A DNA stretch of 64,000 nucleotides, from NCBI GenBank assembly GCA_903813345.2, contig CAIIXF020000006.1:18857936-18921935 (forward strand), written 5' to 3'. Of the stretch, positions 13,059-26,075 are shown one piece after another. Made by a program: the position numbers and the translations under genes. Under the pieces are notes generated by a model. That model was not told where the DNA came from. It ran no database searches and saw only the letters and a program-made list of their open reading frames with translations. The stretch's first letter is position 1. Each line of letters begins with the position of its first letter. The DNA comes from Owenia fusiformis (taxonomy: Eukaryota > Annelida > Polychaeta > Sabellida > Oweniidae).

Positions 13059-15397
13059 TATTTGCACCAGTGGCCTACATCAGTTATGATGCTCTGATGC
13101 AGGTTCATTCACACAAAATTCATTTCTATAATTTTCTCAAGCTATCCCAATCTCTCGGCAAATTATAGAAAGCATTTATGATGTCAGAAAAAGCTATGTG
13201 ATATGACATAATCACAAAAACATCTATAAAAATCAACATTTTTGGAATATTATGATGAAGCCGATAAAAAATATCCATTAGTATATGTATACATACATGT
13301 ATGTATAACTATAACTTCCTCAGACAAAACAATGCATATCATTATTTTTACAACTGCAGCAAAGAAAACTGAAAAGTGTTTATTTCATGATACCAGTCCC
13401 ATTCCCCGAACTGGTATGTAAGCAAATACAGAAGAACGGTGATATATTTAGTGATTTAAAATCAACAGTGATGTGAAAGTTCTGATTTGTCAGGGTGAGT
13501 GGGAAATAAGACCATCATGCCGTGGTCATATTTGCTCTGATTTTCAACATTGGCACTCGGCTGATGAGTATTTTGTTAAAAACTGAATTCAATTTTGAAA
13601 TATGACCATTGCATTAATGAGTGAAAACATGAGAGAGGTCAACTGACATTATCTTTTTGTCAACATTTGGACATCACACACCAAATGTCTCTTATCAATG
13701 TCATCTCATAAAGAACACACTTTTTATGCATCTTTCAGGATGGAACCTTTTAAAATAAACTTACATTCTAAACATTCCAATTGCCCATTTACCGTAGAAA
13801 AACCTGAAGTAACTCTGCCAGAACTAGCAATTTCCATATATTGACTCACCCGTTAATCTGTATCTTTTCAATCAATTAACAATCCTTTCAATACTTAGCA
13901 AATCTAATCCAAATAGAGTCTTTAGCCTCACAACTTAGCCAAGCACTTTACTCCATCAATGTGTATTACTGCTAAGTAGGAGGTTTATATCAAGTCCTGT
14001 TTCTGTCCAACTTCCCAAAATCTATATGCATAAATTCATCAGCTGATCAGGATATTCTCAATCAACAGTTCATCCTCTAAATAACTTAACAAATATATTC
14101 CAAAATGCACCCAAACTGCAGACTGTTGTTTCCTCAGCACATGGTATGCATGTAAGTATGATATCTGTCTGATATTGGTACTTGTGGTTGCCTTGAGTGA
14201 AAAAACATAATGGCAATTTTTTATATTGTTTTCATCGAAATGATGTTTGGATAAGCCTTGTAATAAGTTGATTTTTTGGATTGATGGCAAACAAATTCCA
14301 CAAAATATATGTTTATTCAAGAGTTTGAGAGAAAATGAGTGAAAATGGAATGACTGTTATTTCAAGCACGAGTAAATCACTCTTTAAGTAAAAATCAACA
14401 AAACATGTACATGCCTTTAGAGACCTTGATAACAAGACTAAAATAATTTTTAAAAGAAATTATACATATGTATATCCATTGAAAATGACAGATTTCATAT
14501 CATTTTATGAATATACTCTAAGATGGGATTAGTATTTTATGTTACTGGCTCAAAGGCAAAGCAGGAACAATCCAGAGCTCTAACATTATGTTACAGGGGT
14601 CACATTTTTTTGAAATGCTAAATATGGTACAAAAATAGACTTACCAAGAAATTAACTATACAGGCACATACGTCAATACTCTAAATGTATAGAAATGGCA
14701 GAAATCAAGTGGTTTATTCAGAGAGAAACAGAGAGGAAAAAGGATGAACAGATAGAGATTCTAAGCATGGACACCCAGTCAGGAAGGCCATGGAATCTGA
14801 ATATTGATTAATAACAAGAGGATGAATCATCAAACACAAATGTATTGCATACTTGTTGTTATACTAGCCAGTTATTTTTCACTGCTATGTTTTCCAACCC
14901 ATGAACAAAAAAGTCATGCATTTAAATCCAATTCAAGAAAACTGTAAGCATTACTTCTGGGGTAATCCTAGATATGAGGTTAGACTCCCTATTCCCAATA
15001 TCAAAGAAGTTAGTTGTTAGTTGTACAGATATAAAATATAGAACATTTTTTGTAATATATAAAAATTTGATTCCCAATCCTATCTTCTTCATCTTATGGA
15101 GGTGAGGAAAGGAAAGGAGGGGGTTATAAGCTGGACTTCAAGCGCTGGTAACCTCCCCTCTACTAGATCTACACAAAAAAGGAGATTGGGAGGGGGTCAG
15201 ACTTGATGTTAGACTAAGGTCACAAGGGCTTCTCCCAAGATTAAATTACTTGCACTTTCTGTGCAATGGCTGATTAAAAAAAAACACTTCACAACAACAA
15301 AATAAAATAAAAGCACCAAAAATTCAATAATGAAAAACAAAGGGGATGAACAGCTGTAAAGCAAGCAGAGCTCATGAAACAACCAACCAAAATACTA

Positions 15398-15841
15398 AGG
15401 CCATAAGAAGTAGATTCTTTGTTTTGCGTCCCCTTGCTTGCACGATTTGGAGTAAATCAGAAAAAACAAACACATCCAAATAGCAATCACAAGGGTCTGA
15501 AAGTACCATCGCATCTTGTTCAATCAGTATCAGACGAAATAGCAGATAATTTGGCGTGCGTCAAAATTGACAGCGTTATTGATTACTTTGGCATACATTG
15601 TGTATTTTCTTATTTTGTACCCTTGAATAATACCTACATGTATGTTTAAATATATTGTATAAAATGTATAGATATGTGTTTGTAATCACTGTATGTCATC
15701 CCTTTTTATGCCCATAAAATGTGTACATTTCTCAGCAAACAAGTTTGTGTTTTTTCTTGGGTTTGTGTTTGTTTTCCTTGTACCCTTGCATGATTTGGAA
15801 TTTGCCAGGACGCAAAACATAGAATCTACTTCGTATGGCCT
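15398..15841. mobile_element. 444-bp MITE with AGGCCATA-type ends
   Basis: The left end AGGCCATAAGAAGTAGATTC and right end GAATCTACTTCGTATGGCCT pair. The inverted similarity continues through TTTTGCGTCC and CTTGC.TG.ATTTGGA. The interior is non-coding, and target duplication is not clear. Confidence 0.8.
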
Positions 15842-17659
15842 AACTTGAAAATGGCAAAGATCAGCAAGAAAACATGATATACAGAAGAAATTACACAACA
15901 TATGACTTTCCTCCAAGGCCTAATTTTAGGAACCAGTGTTTGTGTTGAAATCTGATCTTTCAGAAATGCACCAAGTGTTACCTATGCAAAACATGGAACC
16001 CAAATCAAGTATACTTCCTTTGTTCTGTAAGAGTCAAATTCACATTTTATAATCCGAGTGTTCTCTATGACAAGTAAGTATTATCTCCACTTGTATAATC
16101 TAAGACATTTTTGATAATACACGAACAGTATATTTTAATGTATTTTATCAGTGGGTAATAGGCTCAATTCTACATCACTGATACCAACACCCTTGCCTTT
16201 TGATCCACCTGCACAGCATGAAAACAATAAACACTGAGCTAATACACGAATTAAGCTTATCCTTTTGTGATTGATTTCAGGGTGGAAATCTTAATTAGTC
16301 TTACATCAAGTATCTGCCTTGCCTCCCATCTCCCTTGTGTTTTAATTTGCCAGCCAGGTTTAAAAATACCCTGAGTATGAGTGCAGAGTCTAGTTATTAA
16401 CTAGATGAAGTTCTCTTTTAAGAAGTGAAGTTGAACAATTGCAAAGGGTAGATTAAAAGGAAACTATCTATATTATATTAATTATAAGCAATATGTTCAT
16501 GACTATGATAATATTTTTCTTAATAAGAATTCTCTCTATATATGAGAGTTGCTGATGTGGCAAGCAATAGTCATTGCACTTAAGGATGCCCTGGTTTAAC
16601 AGTATGAGGATGCCCATGTTAAAGAAACTCCTACAACTTCTGAGCGCAAGTCATAAACCATCTTCGATTTGTAATAATGATGCTTCCATTAGAATAAATG
16701 TACTTGCCAAATACATAATATGATTTCTCTAAAAAGTAAATTATCTTTTAAATAAAGCGCTATGGTGGGTTGGCCAACACTGCAGAATTAGATCTTGAAA
16801 ACATATCACCAGATGGTGAAAAACTTGCGGTTGACATCTTCCAGATGGATAAGGGTGGAAAGGTTATTTCACAATGTGGCTATGAACATTAACGAGAACT
16901 TCAATAAACAATAGAATTTGATAAACATGAACAGGAATCACTGCCCAAAAGAAGCCAGAGAAAACAATTAATTGTTCTGTATCAAATGACATATCCTGAA
17001 GCCTAAGAGCTTTAGTCATCTTAGATTGATGAGGTACCCTATTCATGTGGAATCATGTGAGAAAGTGTTGAGTGACAGAATGGTTGCTTGCAGTAATTAC
17101 AATATATAAAGCTTACTTCTTAAAAGTACCATTTTCTGTAAGTTGCTTCTTTTGAAGAGAGCTTCATCTAATATACTATGTTCTGGTCCTCAGGGTACTA
17201 TTAGGAAGCGAAATCGAAACGACATGTATGTATTCAAAATTAAACACAGACAGAGCTTAAACATTATACCAGCAGACTTTCTCCATCCTTCGTATTCCAG
17301 AAGAAGAAAGGAACTTCATGTATAATTCTGTAACCCTGCAATACGGAGGATGACTTTTTCAAGATTGTTGAATATCATCCTACCCAACCCCCGCTTCATC
17401 TCTAATCTTATCACTTTTCTTTATCAAAATCTCTAAAATACATGGCCATAGGTCTAGAATGGCGCCAGTGTGGCCAAGAGTTAATCTCATAAGTCTGAAA
17501 CAGATAATGAGAATCCTACTTTATATTGACAATTGCATGACAATTATGAATTTCAAACTAAATTGAATATCCCTTCATGGTTGAATTTTGCAATTAAAAA
17601 TGTACTGGGAAAAAGTGGAACTGGCATGGAAGAACTGGCATGGAATAAAGTAAATCCTA

Positions 17660-17797
17660 GGCATTAACATGGCTAACATGCAAAATGTCATCACCATTTG
17701 TGACAGGTGCCAACTGCCAATTGCCAACCACCAATCTCCATCACAAAAACGGAGACCATAACAATATGTCACCACGGTTTGATGGTGACATAAAAAA
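17660..17797. repeat. Dispersed repeat family A, copy at 17.7 kb
   Basis: The copy runs from ATGCAAAATGTCATCACC to GATGGTGACATAA and includes the CACAAAAA...GGAGACCATAACAATATG middle typical of the family. Confidence 0.75.
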
Positions 17798-19705
17798 ATG
17801 AAGATAACCCCCATTTATTGGATAGAGGAAAAAATGCAAAAAAAATAAATTTCAATTTTAGAGAGAATTTGAGTGGACTAAGCATGATGGGAGCCATTAC
17901 TTGATTAATGGGAGCCATTACTCTGATTGGCTCTTTCTCACATTCCTTTCCTGATTGGTTCGTGGCGTTTGAACTCCAGCAGGAATTTCAAAAGTTAGTA
18001 GGATTTAAATTTTAAAAGCTAGACTCCGCAATCTCCCAGGATAAAATACATTATAGATATAATGTTTATTTATCTAAAGCTTATCTGAAAGGGATAGTAG
18101 AGACTGGAGATCCCACAATGTGATAGAAGCGCTTTAAGTAGCTGAACAAATCATATTATTTTGTTCCCAAATGTCACATCAAAAGCTTCTAATGACAATT
18201 GCATTGACACATTGAGTTGTTTAATGTAATTTGATGATGTCTATTAGAAGAACTGGCAAATCTGTTAACCTGAGTTAATGAAAACACAGAATGAAATCCT
18301 GTGCTAAGGGCACAAATAAATACTTGATTTCAAAGCGAGGCAAAATATGTCAAAAATTTTGTATCACAGTTGAAGTCTTGAATAAAGGTTGATCATCGAC
18401 CTCCCCCTCTTATTTTAATTCATAAACCCAGATTTAGATCTTGGAGATTCATTTTCAGGAGCCAACAGGAAATTTTTCTCATGTTGTTTTTATCAAAACA
18501 GCCTGTTGTTTTGAAGCATCCTGTGATGGTTTACATGTTAAAATTATCATTTCATCTGTTTTTTTATTCACAGATTGAGAATGGGAGAAACATAGGGGCT
18601 TGACGCAAGACTATCAAGAATTGTTCATTCCCACAAGCAATATCCAAAAACTTGATTTGAAACTGATCAAAACAAACTACAAATTAGATTTCATGAAATG
18701 ATGTGTTATCAACTGAGCCAGAAGCTTACAATCAAACATATAATCATCACTGATTAAAACAATAAATATTGAAGAGATCAACTGGCTTTGAAAAAAACAC
18801 TAAAAAGCGAGATCTCTGGCATTCTGATACTCATAGCACCTTTCTATTTTTACCTGAAACATCTCAGGGCTGAAAAGAAATGAGATGTCATGGTTTATCA
18901 TGATGCTCGTTGGTCTAATAATACTCTCCCGTTGGTCTATTAATGACAATCATGTCTTTATGCAATAACATCCCCTTGAGAGGGTATATTTATATTTACT
19001 GATTAGTATTTGTCTTGGGAACCATCATTGTGTTAACATCATGGTATAAGGAAAATTAATGTTTTTCAATTGTGTAATCAAATGATTTCATGCTCAGGGC
19101 TACAGACGAATATGTTGAACTAAAAATCAGAAAAATGTTGACAAATCATGCTAGACATCCTAATACATGTATATCAATTCAAATTGTAAAACGTTCCTTC
19201 CTGTGTTGCCGCATTCTATGCATATCAATGAATCTGCATAACATCATACTAATGAATGTATCAATAGACATAAATTATCAACACATATCATATGATCAAT
19301 GGGGCGAGGGGGTTAGGGGGGGGGGGTAATAGTGCCTCTCATTGCAAGGCCTCCAGAAGTCAATGTATGAAAATGGATTCTCATCACAAATAATAAATCT
19401 TAGCAATTCCCAACAGTATGGAAGTTCACCAAAGACACCTTGGGATATATCAACAACATGATATTAAATAGACAATAATTTCATTTGCCACTCCTCAATT
19501 ACTCTAACAAGATCATGAGGATAAATACAAGATGCTTTCTAGGGAAATTCTGCTGAACTTATTTTGAACTATGAGAAATAACATGTAGTCCACAATATTG
19601 CCTGACTAGATACAATATTATGTCTGTATATACCCTATACTAAGGTCCAAGCAATATCAGGTAATAGAAATTGATAGATCACATATTTGGGATATAGAGA
19701 TGTAT

Positions 19706-19920
19706 TGAGGATGATATTGGGATTAGAGGAATGATATACAATATATTGTAGATATCAATCCGGGTATAAGATTTTCACATTTTTCAAACATTTTCATTTT
19801 TTCAAAGATTTTAATTTTTTCATCCATCAGATAATATCAATATTTCCCTCTGTCATTGCATTCGCTTGGGAAATATTGATATCATCCTTGTGAATATGAT
19901 ATTCCCTATATTAAATCCTC
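19706..19920. repeat. Palindromic element at 19.8 kb
   Basis: The inner stem GATAATATCAATATTTCCC (19830-19848) pairs with GGGAAATATTGATATCATC (19868-19886) around a loop TCTGTCATTGCATTCGCTT. Outer arms around GATGATATTGGG and GATATTCCC pair only roughly. It has the same general build as the palindromes at 11.9, 21.4 and 24.0 kb. Confidence 0.6.
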
Positions 19921-20987
19921 GTGAACTAACATCCCTCCCAACTAACAATACTACCCTCTGAATGATAAGAGTTGATGATTTTATACCATGAGCGCAGAGT
20001 CTAGTCATGAACTACCCTCTGCCTAGTTATAACAGTTCAGTAGCCCCACCCCACGTCCTATGCATGTGATAGACCGGGTCATATAAAATCATTTTAAACC
20101 TCCCACTCTGATCTTTTCTCAACCAATCAGCGAGCTGGAAGGAACACATGCTAAACGTGTGTTCATTAATTAAGCGATGATGCCAGAGGAAATTACCATA
20201 TATAGAAAGTCCTCCATATTTCGACGATGAACTCTGAATGGCTAGGTGAGATCAGAGATTTATTGTAAACTGAACGAGTGAAGACGAAGCTCAGTCTTTT
20301 AGGAAGTGAAGTCGAATGAATGCAAAGGGTAGCAAGATCAAAGAACTGTCTCTTAATCAAAGAGAAGACCAAGTCGATTTCTTATAAAAAGGGTAGAATG
20401 GATCTTGGATGATGAACTCATGCTAACCATTTTGATCTAAGAAAGAACAATTTCCAGCCCGGGGCTTCCAGTTCAACTGCATCTGGTCTAGATGTCAAAC
20501 CTGATAAAATTAACAATATTCATATTTAGATACATGCTTTAATGAAATGTCTGTTTTTATGGCCTTTTTATATGCCCCATCTAATTAATATCTGTTTGTT
20601 TTTACAACATCTTCTTATTCCAGTTCAAGAAACTGCAAACACTGCATTTTAGGTGCACCAAGATGCGAGGTTAGACTCCCATATCTCCAATTTTAAAGAA
20701 AAATTGTAAACTAAACAGATAAATTATAGAACAATTTTAACCTAGATAAATGCTTTTAACATGACCTATAATTTAGATCCATATGAGTTTGCCCAGATTC
20801 TGTGATTATGTATTGTTGCTTGTTTAACATTAATAGACAAACAATGTTCTATTCTGAGACTCGGATCACATTTCTGGCTTTGCAATTAGCATCACTACTG
20901 AGGAGGGAGGGGATGAAATAGTATAGCATGATGAAATATAATATCCATCTCCTAATATTCTGCCAGCATGAACTACATGTATATGCA

Positions 20988-21570
20988 TTTATCCCACGAT
21001 TAATGTGTTATCTGTACAATAACAGCTATTGATATTTCTGATATTTTTGAAATCCGTGTGATATTTTCCAGAAAATCGTTTATCAAACTCATATGCGTGT
21101 GATATCGTTTATCTCACGCATATCCGTGTAATATCACATTTGCATTTCGCGCCTCAATATTGTTAGAAATTATGTCAGATAATTTATTCTCTTTTGAGAA
21201 AATAGGTCCGTTAATTTATTCTCTTTAAGTTTCATTGGTGTATTGAATTACGATTGTGTATATAATTTGATTAGAAGGCTGCTTAATAACGATTGAAAAT
21301 GGAATTTATGACGAACTATATCATGTACAGAAAGTAGTGCATATTACTGCGCAGTGAGTAAAGTACAAATCAAAATGGCCGGTGCAAATTCGTCTGAAGA
21401 ATTGGCGAATTGTAATCATGGGATAAACCCAATATCACATAATTTCTCGTGATATCATTTTATCGCCTCGTAGATATCAAATATCAACTCTCATTCGCTT
21501 CGCTCACTCGTGTTGATATTTGATATCAACTCGGCGATAAAAATGATATCACTCAAAATGATGTGATATT
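20988..21570. mobile_element. Palindrome-plus-module element (copy at 21 kb)
   Basis: A module of 440 bp is bounded by TTTATCCCACGATTA (20988) and TAATCATGGGATAAA (21413-21427; 14 of 15 complementary). A palindrome of about 140 bp (21431-21570) follows, with stem ATATCAAATATCAAC and loop TCTCATTCGCTTCGCTCACT. A small hairpin (CATATGCGTG / CACGCATATC, 21090-21123) lies in the module. The order is reversed relative to the copies at 11.9 and 24 kb. Confidence 0.7.
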
Positions 21571-21587
21571 CTGTATATATTATATTT

Positions 21588-21776
21588 CAGTGATCTCCCA
21601 AGGATTTCTAATTTTCACAATTCAGATCAAAATTGGTCAACACATGCCAATTTTTCATCATTTTTTTTCATTTTCAAGCAGGTGCAAATGGATTTTCAGG
21701 TGGGTACAAGCCTATTTTAAAAATCTCAGGTGGGTGCTGCGTCCACTTGCAAAATGCTGCAGACATCACAATATAT
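21588..21776 (-). repeat. Dispersed repeat family B, copy at 21.6 kb
   Basis: Reverse-orientation copy starting CAGTGATCTCCCAAGG, directly beside the palindrome element ending at 21570. Confidence 0.75.
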
Positions 21777-21909
21777 ACACATATGTACATATATCAATAT
21801 AAGTAATCAATAAAGGATAGAGCAATATATAATCATATTGTCAATAAAGGAACACAAGTATTGATTAAATCAACATATTTCCAGATAATTATTGATACAT
21901 GTAACATCA

Positions 21910-22027
21910 TAGTCTTGCTTCAAGACTGTGGACCCCCCTTATCCACTTCTCCAACACAACATAACACTGGTGTAAAGTAGATAAAGGGGGGGGGGGGTCC
22001 AGGGACCAGGGTCTTGAAGCAAGACTA
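21910..22027. mobile_element. 118-bp hairpin MITE with 9-bp duplication GTAACATCA
   Basis: Ends TAGTCTTGCTTCAAGAC and complement enclose a C-run and a G-run that pair. GTAACATCA occurs on both sides (21901-21909, 22028-22036). A 9-bp duplication suits a Mutator-like family. Confidence 0.8.
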
Positions 22028-23267
22028 GTAACATCATAGATTCATAGTTACATAGAAATCAAAAAGCACAGCAAGCAACAATAGAAAAACACATAAATGC
22101 TGTTTTAACCATACTAACCCAAGAAATGAATTCATATATTCTGGCAGTTTGCCAATGATTCAAAAACAGTTGATATAATTTATAATTCTGTATCTCCTAT
22201 TCTCTGTTATATTCTTGTTATTTTCCTCTACTTCACTTAAGTTTTGCACACACAATATATCCCTTATTACTCCTATTGCCCAGTTATCATTATATTTTCT
22301 GATCAAAATATTTTATCCTTTAAACTTTCTTTTGTATTAGATGCACTTTAGAATTAATCCATCCATAAAATATACATATCCTTCTTTGAGCAGTTCTTTC
22401 ATTAAACTCCACTAAGTCACGTAGATTTCAAATTAAAATGCTCCAGATATTTTACTATCTCCGATCATAATGTAACATGCCTTTATAACATTTCAAATTC
22501 TCACATACATGTATGAACTCCCCTATAGTCATTAGTTTCTAACATGTGGGTCATTCAATACCTGAAGAGTTAATATCAATGTATACTATTAATTAACTCA
22601 GGTGAGCTCACCTTCGCGCATATATAACTCATTTGCATATGGAACCTGTTAATTAATATGCCTCGATATGAAGTTGTAGTATTATATCTAATATTATTGT
22701 TGTATTGATAATGAACTTTACTTTTAGGCAACACAGAAATCAAGTGTTTAACTCATCTTCTGAGTTTCCATAAAATCAGTTCATAGTAAATGGATTCCTT
22801 CACAAATATCTCACTTTAATCAATCATTTGTTTTCCAATTAAAATGTTAAATTTGATGTGATGAATGGCGATAGAGACAAAGTGAACGATTCATCTTCAT
22901 ACACGATGTACCTCAGGGGACAGACAGATCACTGAAACACTTTGGCCTCGTATCCTCCTATTACAGTCTATGTCCTCCAGTCTTAACTGTCATTTCACAT
23001 ATATTCTTTTAACATTTTAGGAGATGTATGAGTTGAATTTTAACCTACATTTACTTCGATGGTTCATGGTCTTCAACAATCATTTTTTGCAACTAGTGAA
23101 ATAGAATTTGAATCTTAATTTGAGGGACCTTTTGTAAATATTTTGATATTTATTAATAGAAATAAAATTTTGATTACCACTTAGTCCTGCTTTTAACTAA
23201 TCCCTCGATATCTCTCTTACTCAAAGTGTATCTAAAGAGTCATCAACAACACTAGGACTTAATCAGT

Positions 23268-23460
23268 GCAGTGATCTCCCCATCATTAACGCAAGTGGAC
23301 GCAGCAGCCATCTGTGGTTTTAAAAATAGGCTTACACCCACCTGAAAAACCATTTGCACCAACTTGAAAATGAGAAAAACCACAAAAATGGCATATTTTG
23401 ACCAATTTTGCAATTGCAATTTTGCACCCGCCTAAGAAAAAATATTGGGAAGATCACTGC
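23268..23460 (+). repeat. Dispersed repeat family B, best copy (193 bp)
   Basis: It starts GCAGTGATCTCC and ends GGAAGATCACTGC, an inverted pair. Inside are CTTGAAAATGAGAAAAACCA, GGCATATTTTGACCAATTTT and TTTTGCACCCGCC. Related copies lie near 7975-8158 (plus), 21588-21776, 25940-26075, 54535-54685 and 56908-57065 (all minus). It is non-coding and is probably a small DNA element. Confidence 0.8.
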
Positions 23461-23987
23461 AGTGGACTTAATTGGCTCAATCAGTGAGCATCTCTATTGA
23501 TTAATGAAAACTACTTTTTGATTAGAAATTAGGACCTAGAGATTTTCCTCAGAGTATAGTGCCCTAACTGATGATCCCAGGGTAAAGTATAACATAGTAA
23601 TAATTTCATAAAGCTGATCATTCCTTAATCCCTTATGTATTTGTGTCTATCATCACAATGATGGATGCACTAATATTATTGCCACAATCATTCTCTGTGT
23701 TTAATTCATTATTAATGGCATGCTCTACAAGTCCATTATTAATTGCTCTCTGAGCACTTTCCAACCTTTCCCAGTACTCCCTAGCTATTAAAGTGAATCT
23801 ATTTTCTGTAAATTGCTAATTGATTTACAGTACTTGTATTCTGATAATATTGTATGTACTACAATCCTGTGTGTATTATTCTTTACATATTTCACTGATT
23901 TTTATTATATTTTGTAATTAAATATTATATGGCACTTCCATTTTCACAAGAGAGTAAGAGGTGTGTTGGTTATTGATTAACAGTATA

Positions 23988-24681
23988 CAAATAGTGACTG
24001 CCATTGAGGGCAATAGTGTAAATTATTTCCCCGAGGGAATATCCTCTACAATGTACTATTCCCGAAGCCGCAGGCTGAGGGAATAGTACATTGTAGAGGA
24101 TATTCCCAAGGGGAAATCATTTACACTATTGCTCGAAATTAGGCAGTCACTATTTGTTTTATTATATACCCTATACTGACTCTTGTCCCGTTTCCTCTGC
24201 GAAGGCCAAAAAGGCTTAGAAAGCCCCCCCCCGGGTCCATTGTTAGCATTATAATCTGTGACGTCATCAGATGCTCAACAGAAATTTTTGCCTCTGAGAC
24301 TCTCACTTGACAAATTCAATCGCGTTTAACACGCGGAATAGATTACCATAACACTTGAAATTACACAGACGTATTGAGCTTAGGGAACTTTATACACGTT
24401 GCTTATATTGTATCGTTCACGCACGTCTGTCATGGTAAACGGAGTTGATTTGTGTTTGTGCTCATCCTCCATTTTTCTGTTTTTCGTCTGCGCAGTGATG
24501 ATGCGCAGACGTTTCCAAGGGTAATAGAAGTTGCAATTGTGACGTCAGCGGGCAATAGTTAAAATGTATATTCCCGCTGACGTCACATTTGACTTTCCGA
24601 GGGAAATAGTAAATCTATTTCGGAACACGTGACTAGGTATTGACCAATCAGGATTAGTGTTACATATTGGGTATATAATAA
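23988..24681. mobile_element. Palindrome-plus-module element (copy at 24 kb)
   Basis: A 169-bp palindrome (23988-24156) has a 55-bp inner stem (24009-24063 with 24079-24132) and a short loop GAAGCCGCAGGCTGA. It is followed by a 523-bp module bounded by TTATTATATACCC (24159) and its complement (24669-24681). The module is GC-richer and carries GTGACGTCA-type motifs. There is no open frame of note. Confidence 0.7.
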
Positions 24682-25939
24682 TATGTCATAGTGGCTGTGC
24701 CCTTTCTTCAAGGAAATGTAAGAAAAATATATTTTTATAATTTATGAGTTATCTTTCACCTATTGAGGTTTCAACAGAGTAAACTCCAATAAAGAGGTTA
24801 CAATGATAATTAATAAGATCCCAGGGTTTTTTGTCCTCTTCTTAAATGTATCTTCCATATATCTTCAATGCCTATTGTGCAAGTTAGGGCCATGAAGTGA
24901 GCCCCCAGGGCCCAGATACTTATATGTTCACATTCTCCAAAAGAGTGCAAACTTAACTTTACTAATGTTATGATCCTTAGCACCATTCGCTCTCAATAGA
25001 GAGAATCAAAAGACATTTCATAAAAGACAATCTAGGACAAGCAAAAGGAAACATGATAAGATATTGTTATCGATTAGACAATCTAGGCAATAATAATGTT
25101 ATATGTTCATTTGACATTTTCAAGATGAAAAGGCCAACGACTTTAGAATATATCTAATATATCTCAGGTCTATATTGACATGAATGATTCACAGGCTCTA
25201 TTATTGGAAATTTGAAATGATAATCTACTAACTGTCTTATCAGTCAAACAAGATGTTATAATATCTAGTGCTAGATGTAAACATTAATTTCCACCAATGT
25301 CAAGGAAGAAAAAAGCTTTTAACTTTCTTTGTGGATTAAAATTATGATGAAGTAATGGAAGTGTGATATAGTGTGAAAACTTGTACATGTGTGTGCATGT
25401 TACTGTTAGAATAAGAAGTTTACGAAGTGTGCCATTAATTGCTGTAGGAATATGTATCAACAGATGTTTTGATATCATCCATCATATTTCACACTGTCAT
25501 TCTTATGACATATTCGAGAAAAGTATATAACTTTAGGTCAAGTTAGGATACTAAAGGTCAAAATATAACTAGGAAGTATATAGTAAAGAAATTACTTTAC
25601 TAATGAGAGAAAATTATGTATTTCTAGCTAGTGGAGGCTTTAAAATTAAATATTTCAGGGATTGGCTTACCTGTAAAGAAGGCTATGAAATAATTTGTAG
25701 ATTGCTTAATATCTTCTGAAAAAATCATACCAAGTCTGAATTGCCCAATTTGATAAATATACATCTCTAGCTTTAATTAAGCCTTAAGGTAATGATAAAA
25801 AATTATATTCCTTGAATTTTTCATATGTTTATGGCATTGCTATTACATGAACTAGATCCTCTTAATACTGAGATTAAGATGATCATTAATACCCTTATTA
25901 GGTCCATAATGTTTAAGGGGCTTTAAGGAGTTTCAGTGT

Positions 25940-26075
25940 TCTCTACAGGATTTTTTTCTCAAGTCACAGATGCAAAATTCTCATTTTCACAATTCAGAAA
26001 AAAATTAACCAAAATATGCCAATTTTTCATGATTTTTCTCATTTTCAAGTGGGTGCAAATAAATTTTCAGATCTT
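25940..26075 (-). repeat. Dispersed repeat family B, truncated copy
   Basis: GATGCAAAATTCTCATTTTC, then CCAATTTTTCATGATTTTTC and GTGGGTGCAAAT match the family. Both ends are lost. Confidence 0.7.

Larger units (their letters stand above)
13064..20987. other. Gene-poor AT-rich stretch
   Basis: It holds the MITE at 15398, family A at 17660, the palindrome at 19706, and two further repeat pairs. One pair is 14925-15060 with 20618-20740 (AGGTTAGACTCCC words in order). The other is 16370-16450 with 19985-20335 (GCAGAGTCTAGT, then GAAGTGAAGT and GCAAAGGGTAG). Two weak exon-like frames at 16754-17328 are discussed under findings. Confidence 0.5.

Noticed and set aside
10938-13168. Two frames encoding the same 60-residue protein on opposite strands
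   Set aside because: They are produced by the terminal inverted repeats of the 11000-13058 element and have no recognisable motif.
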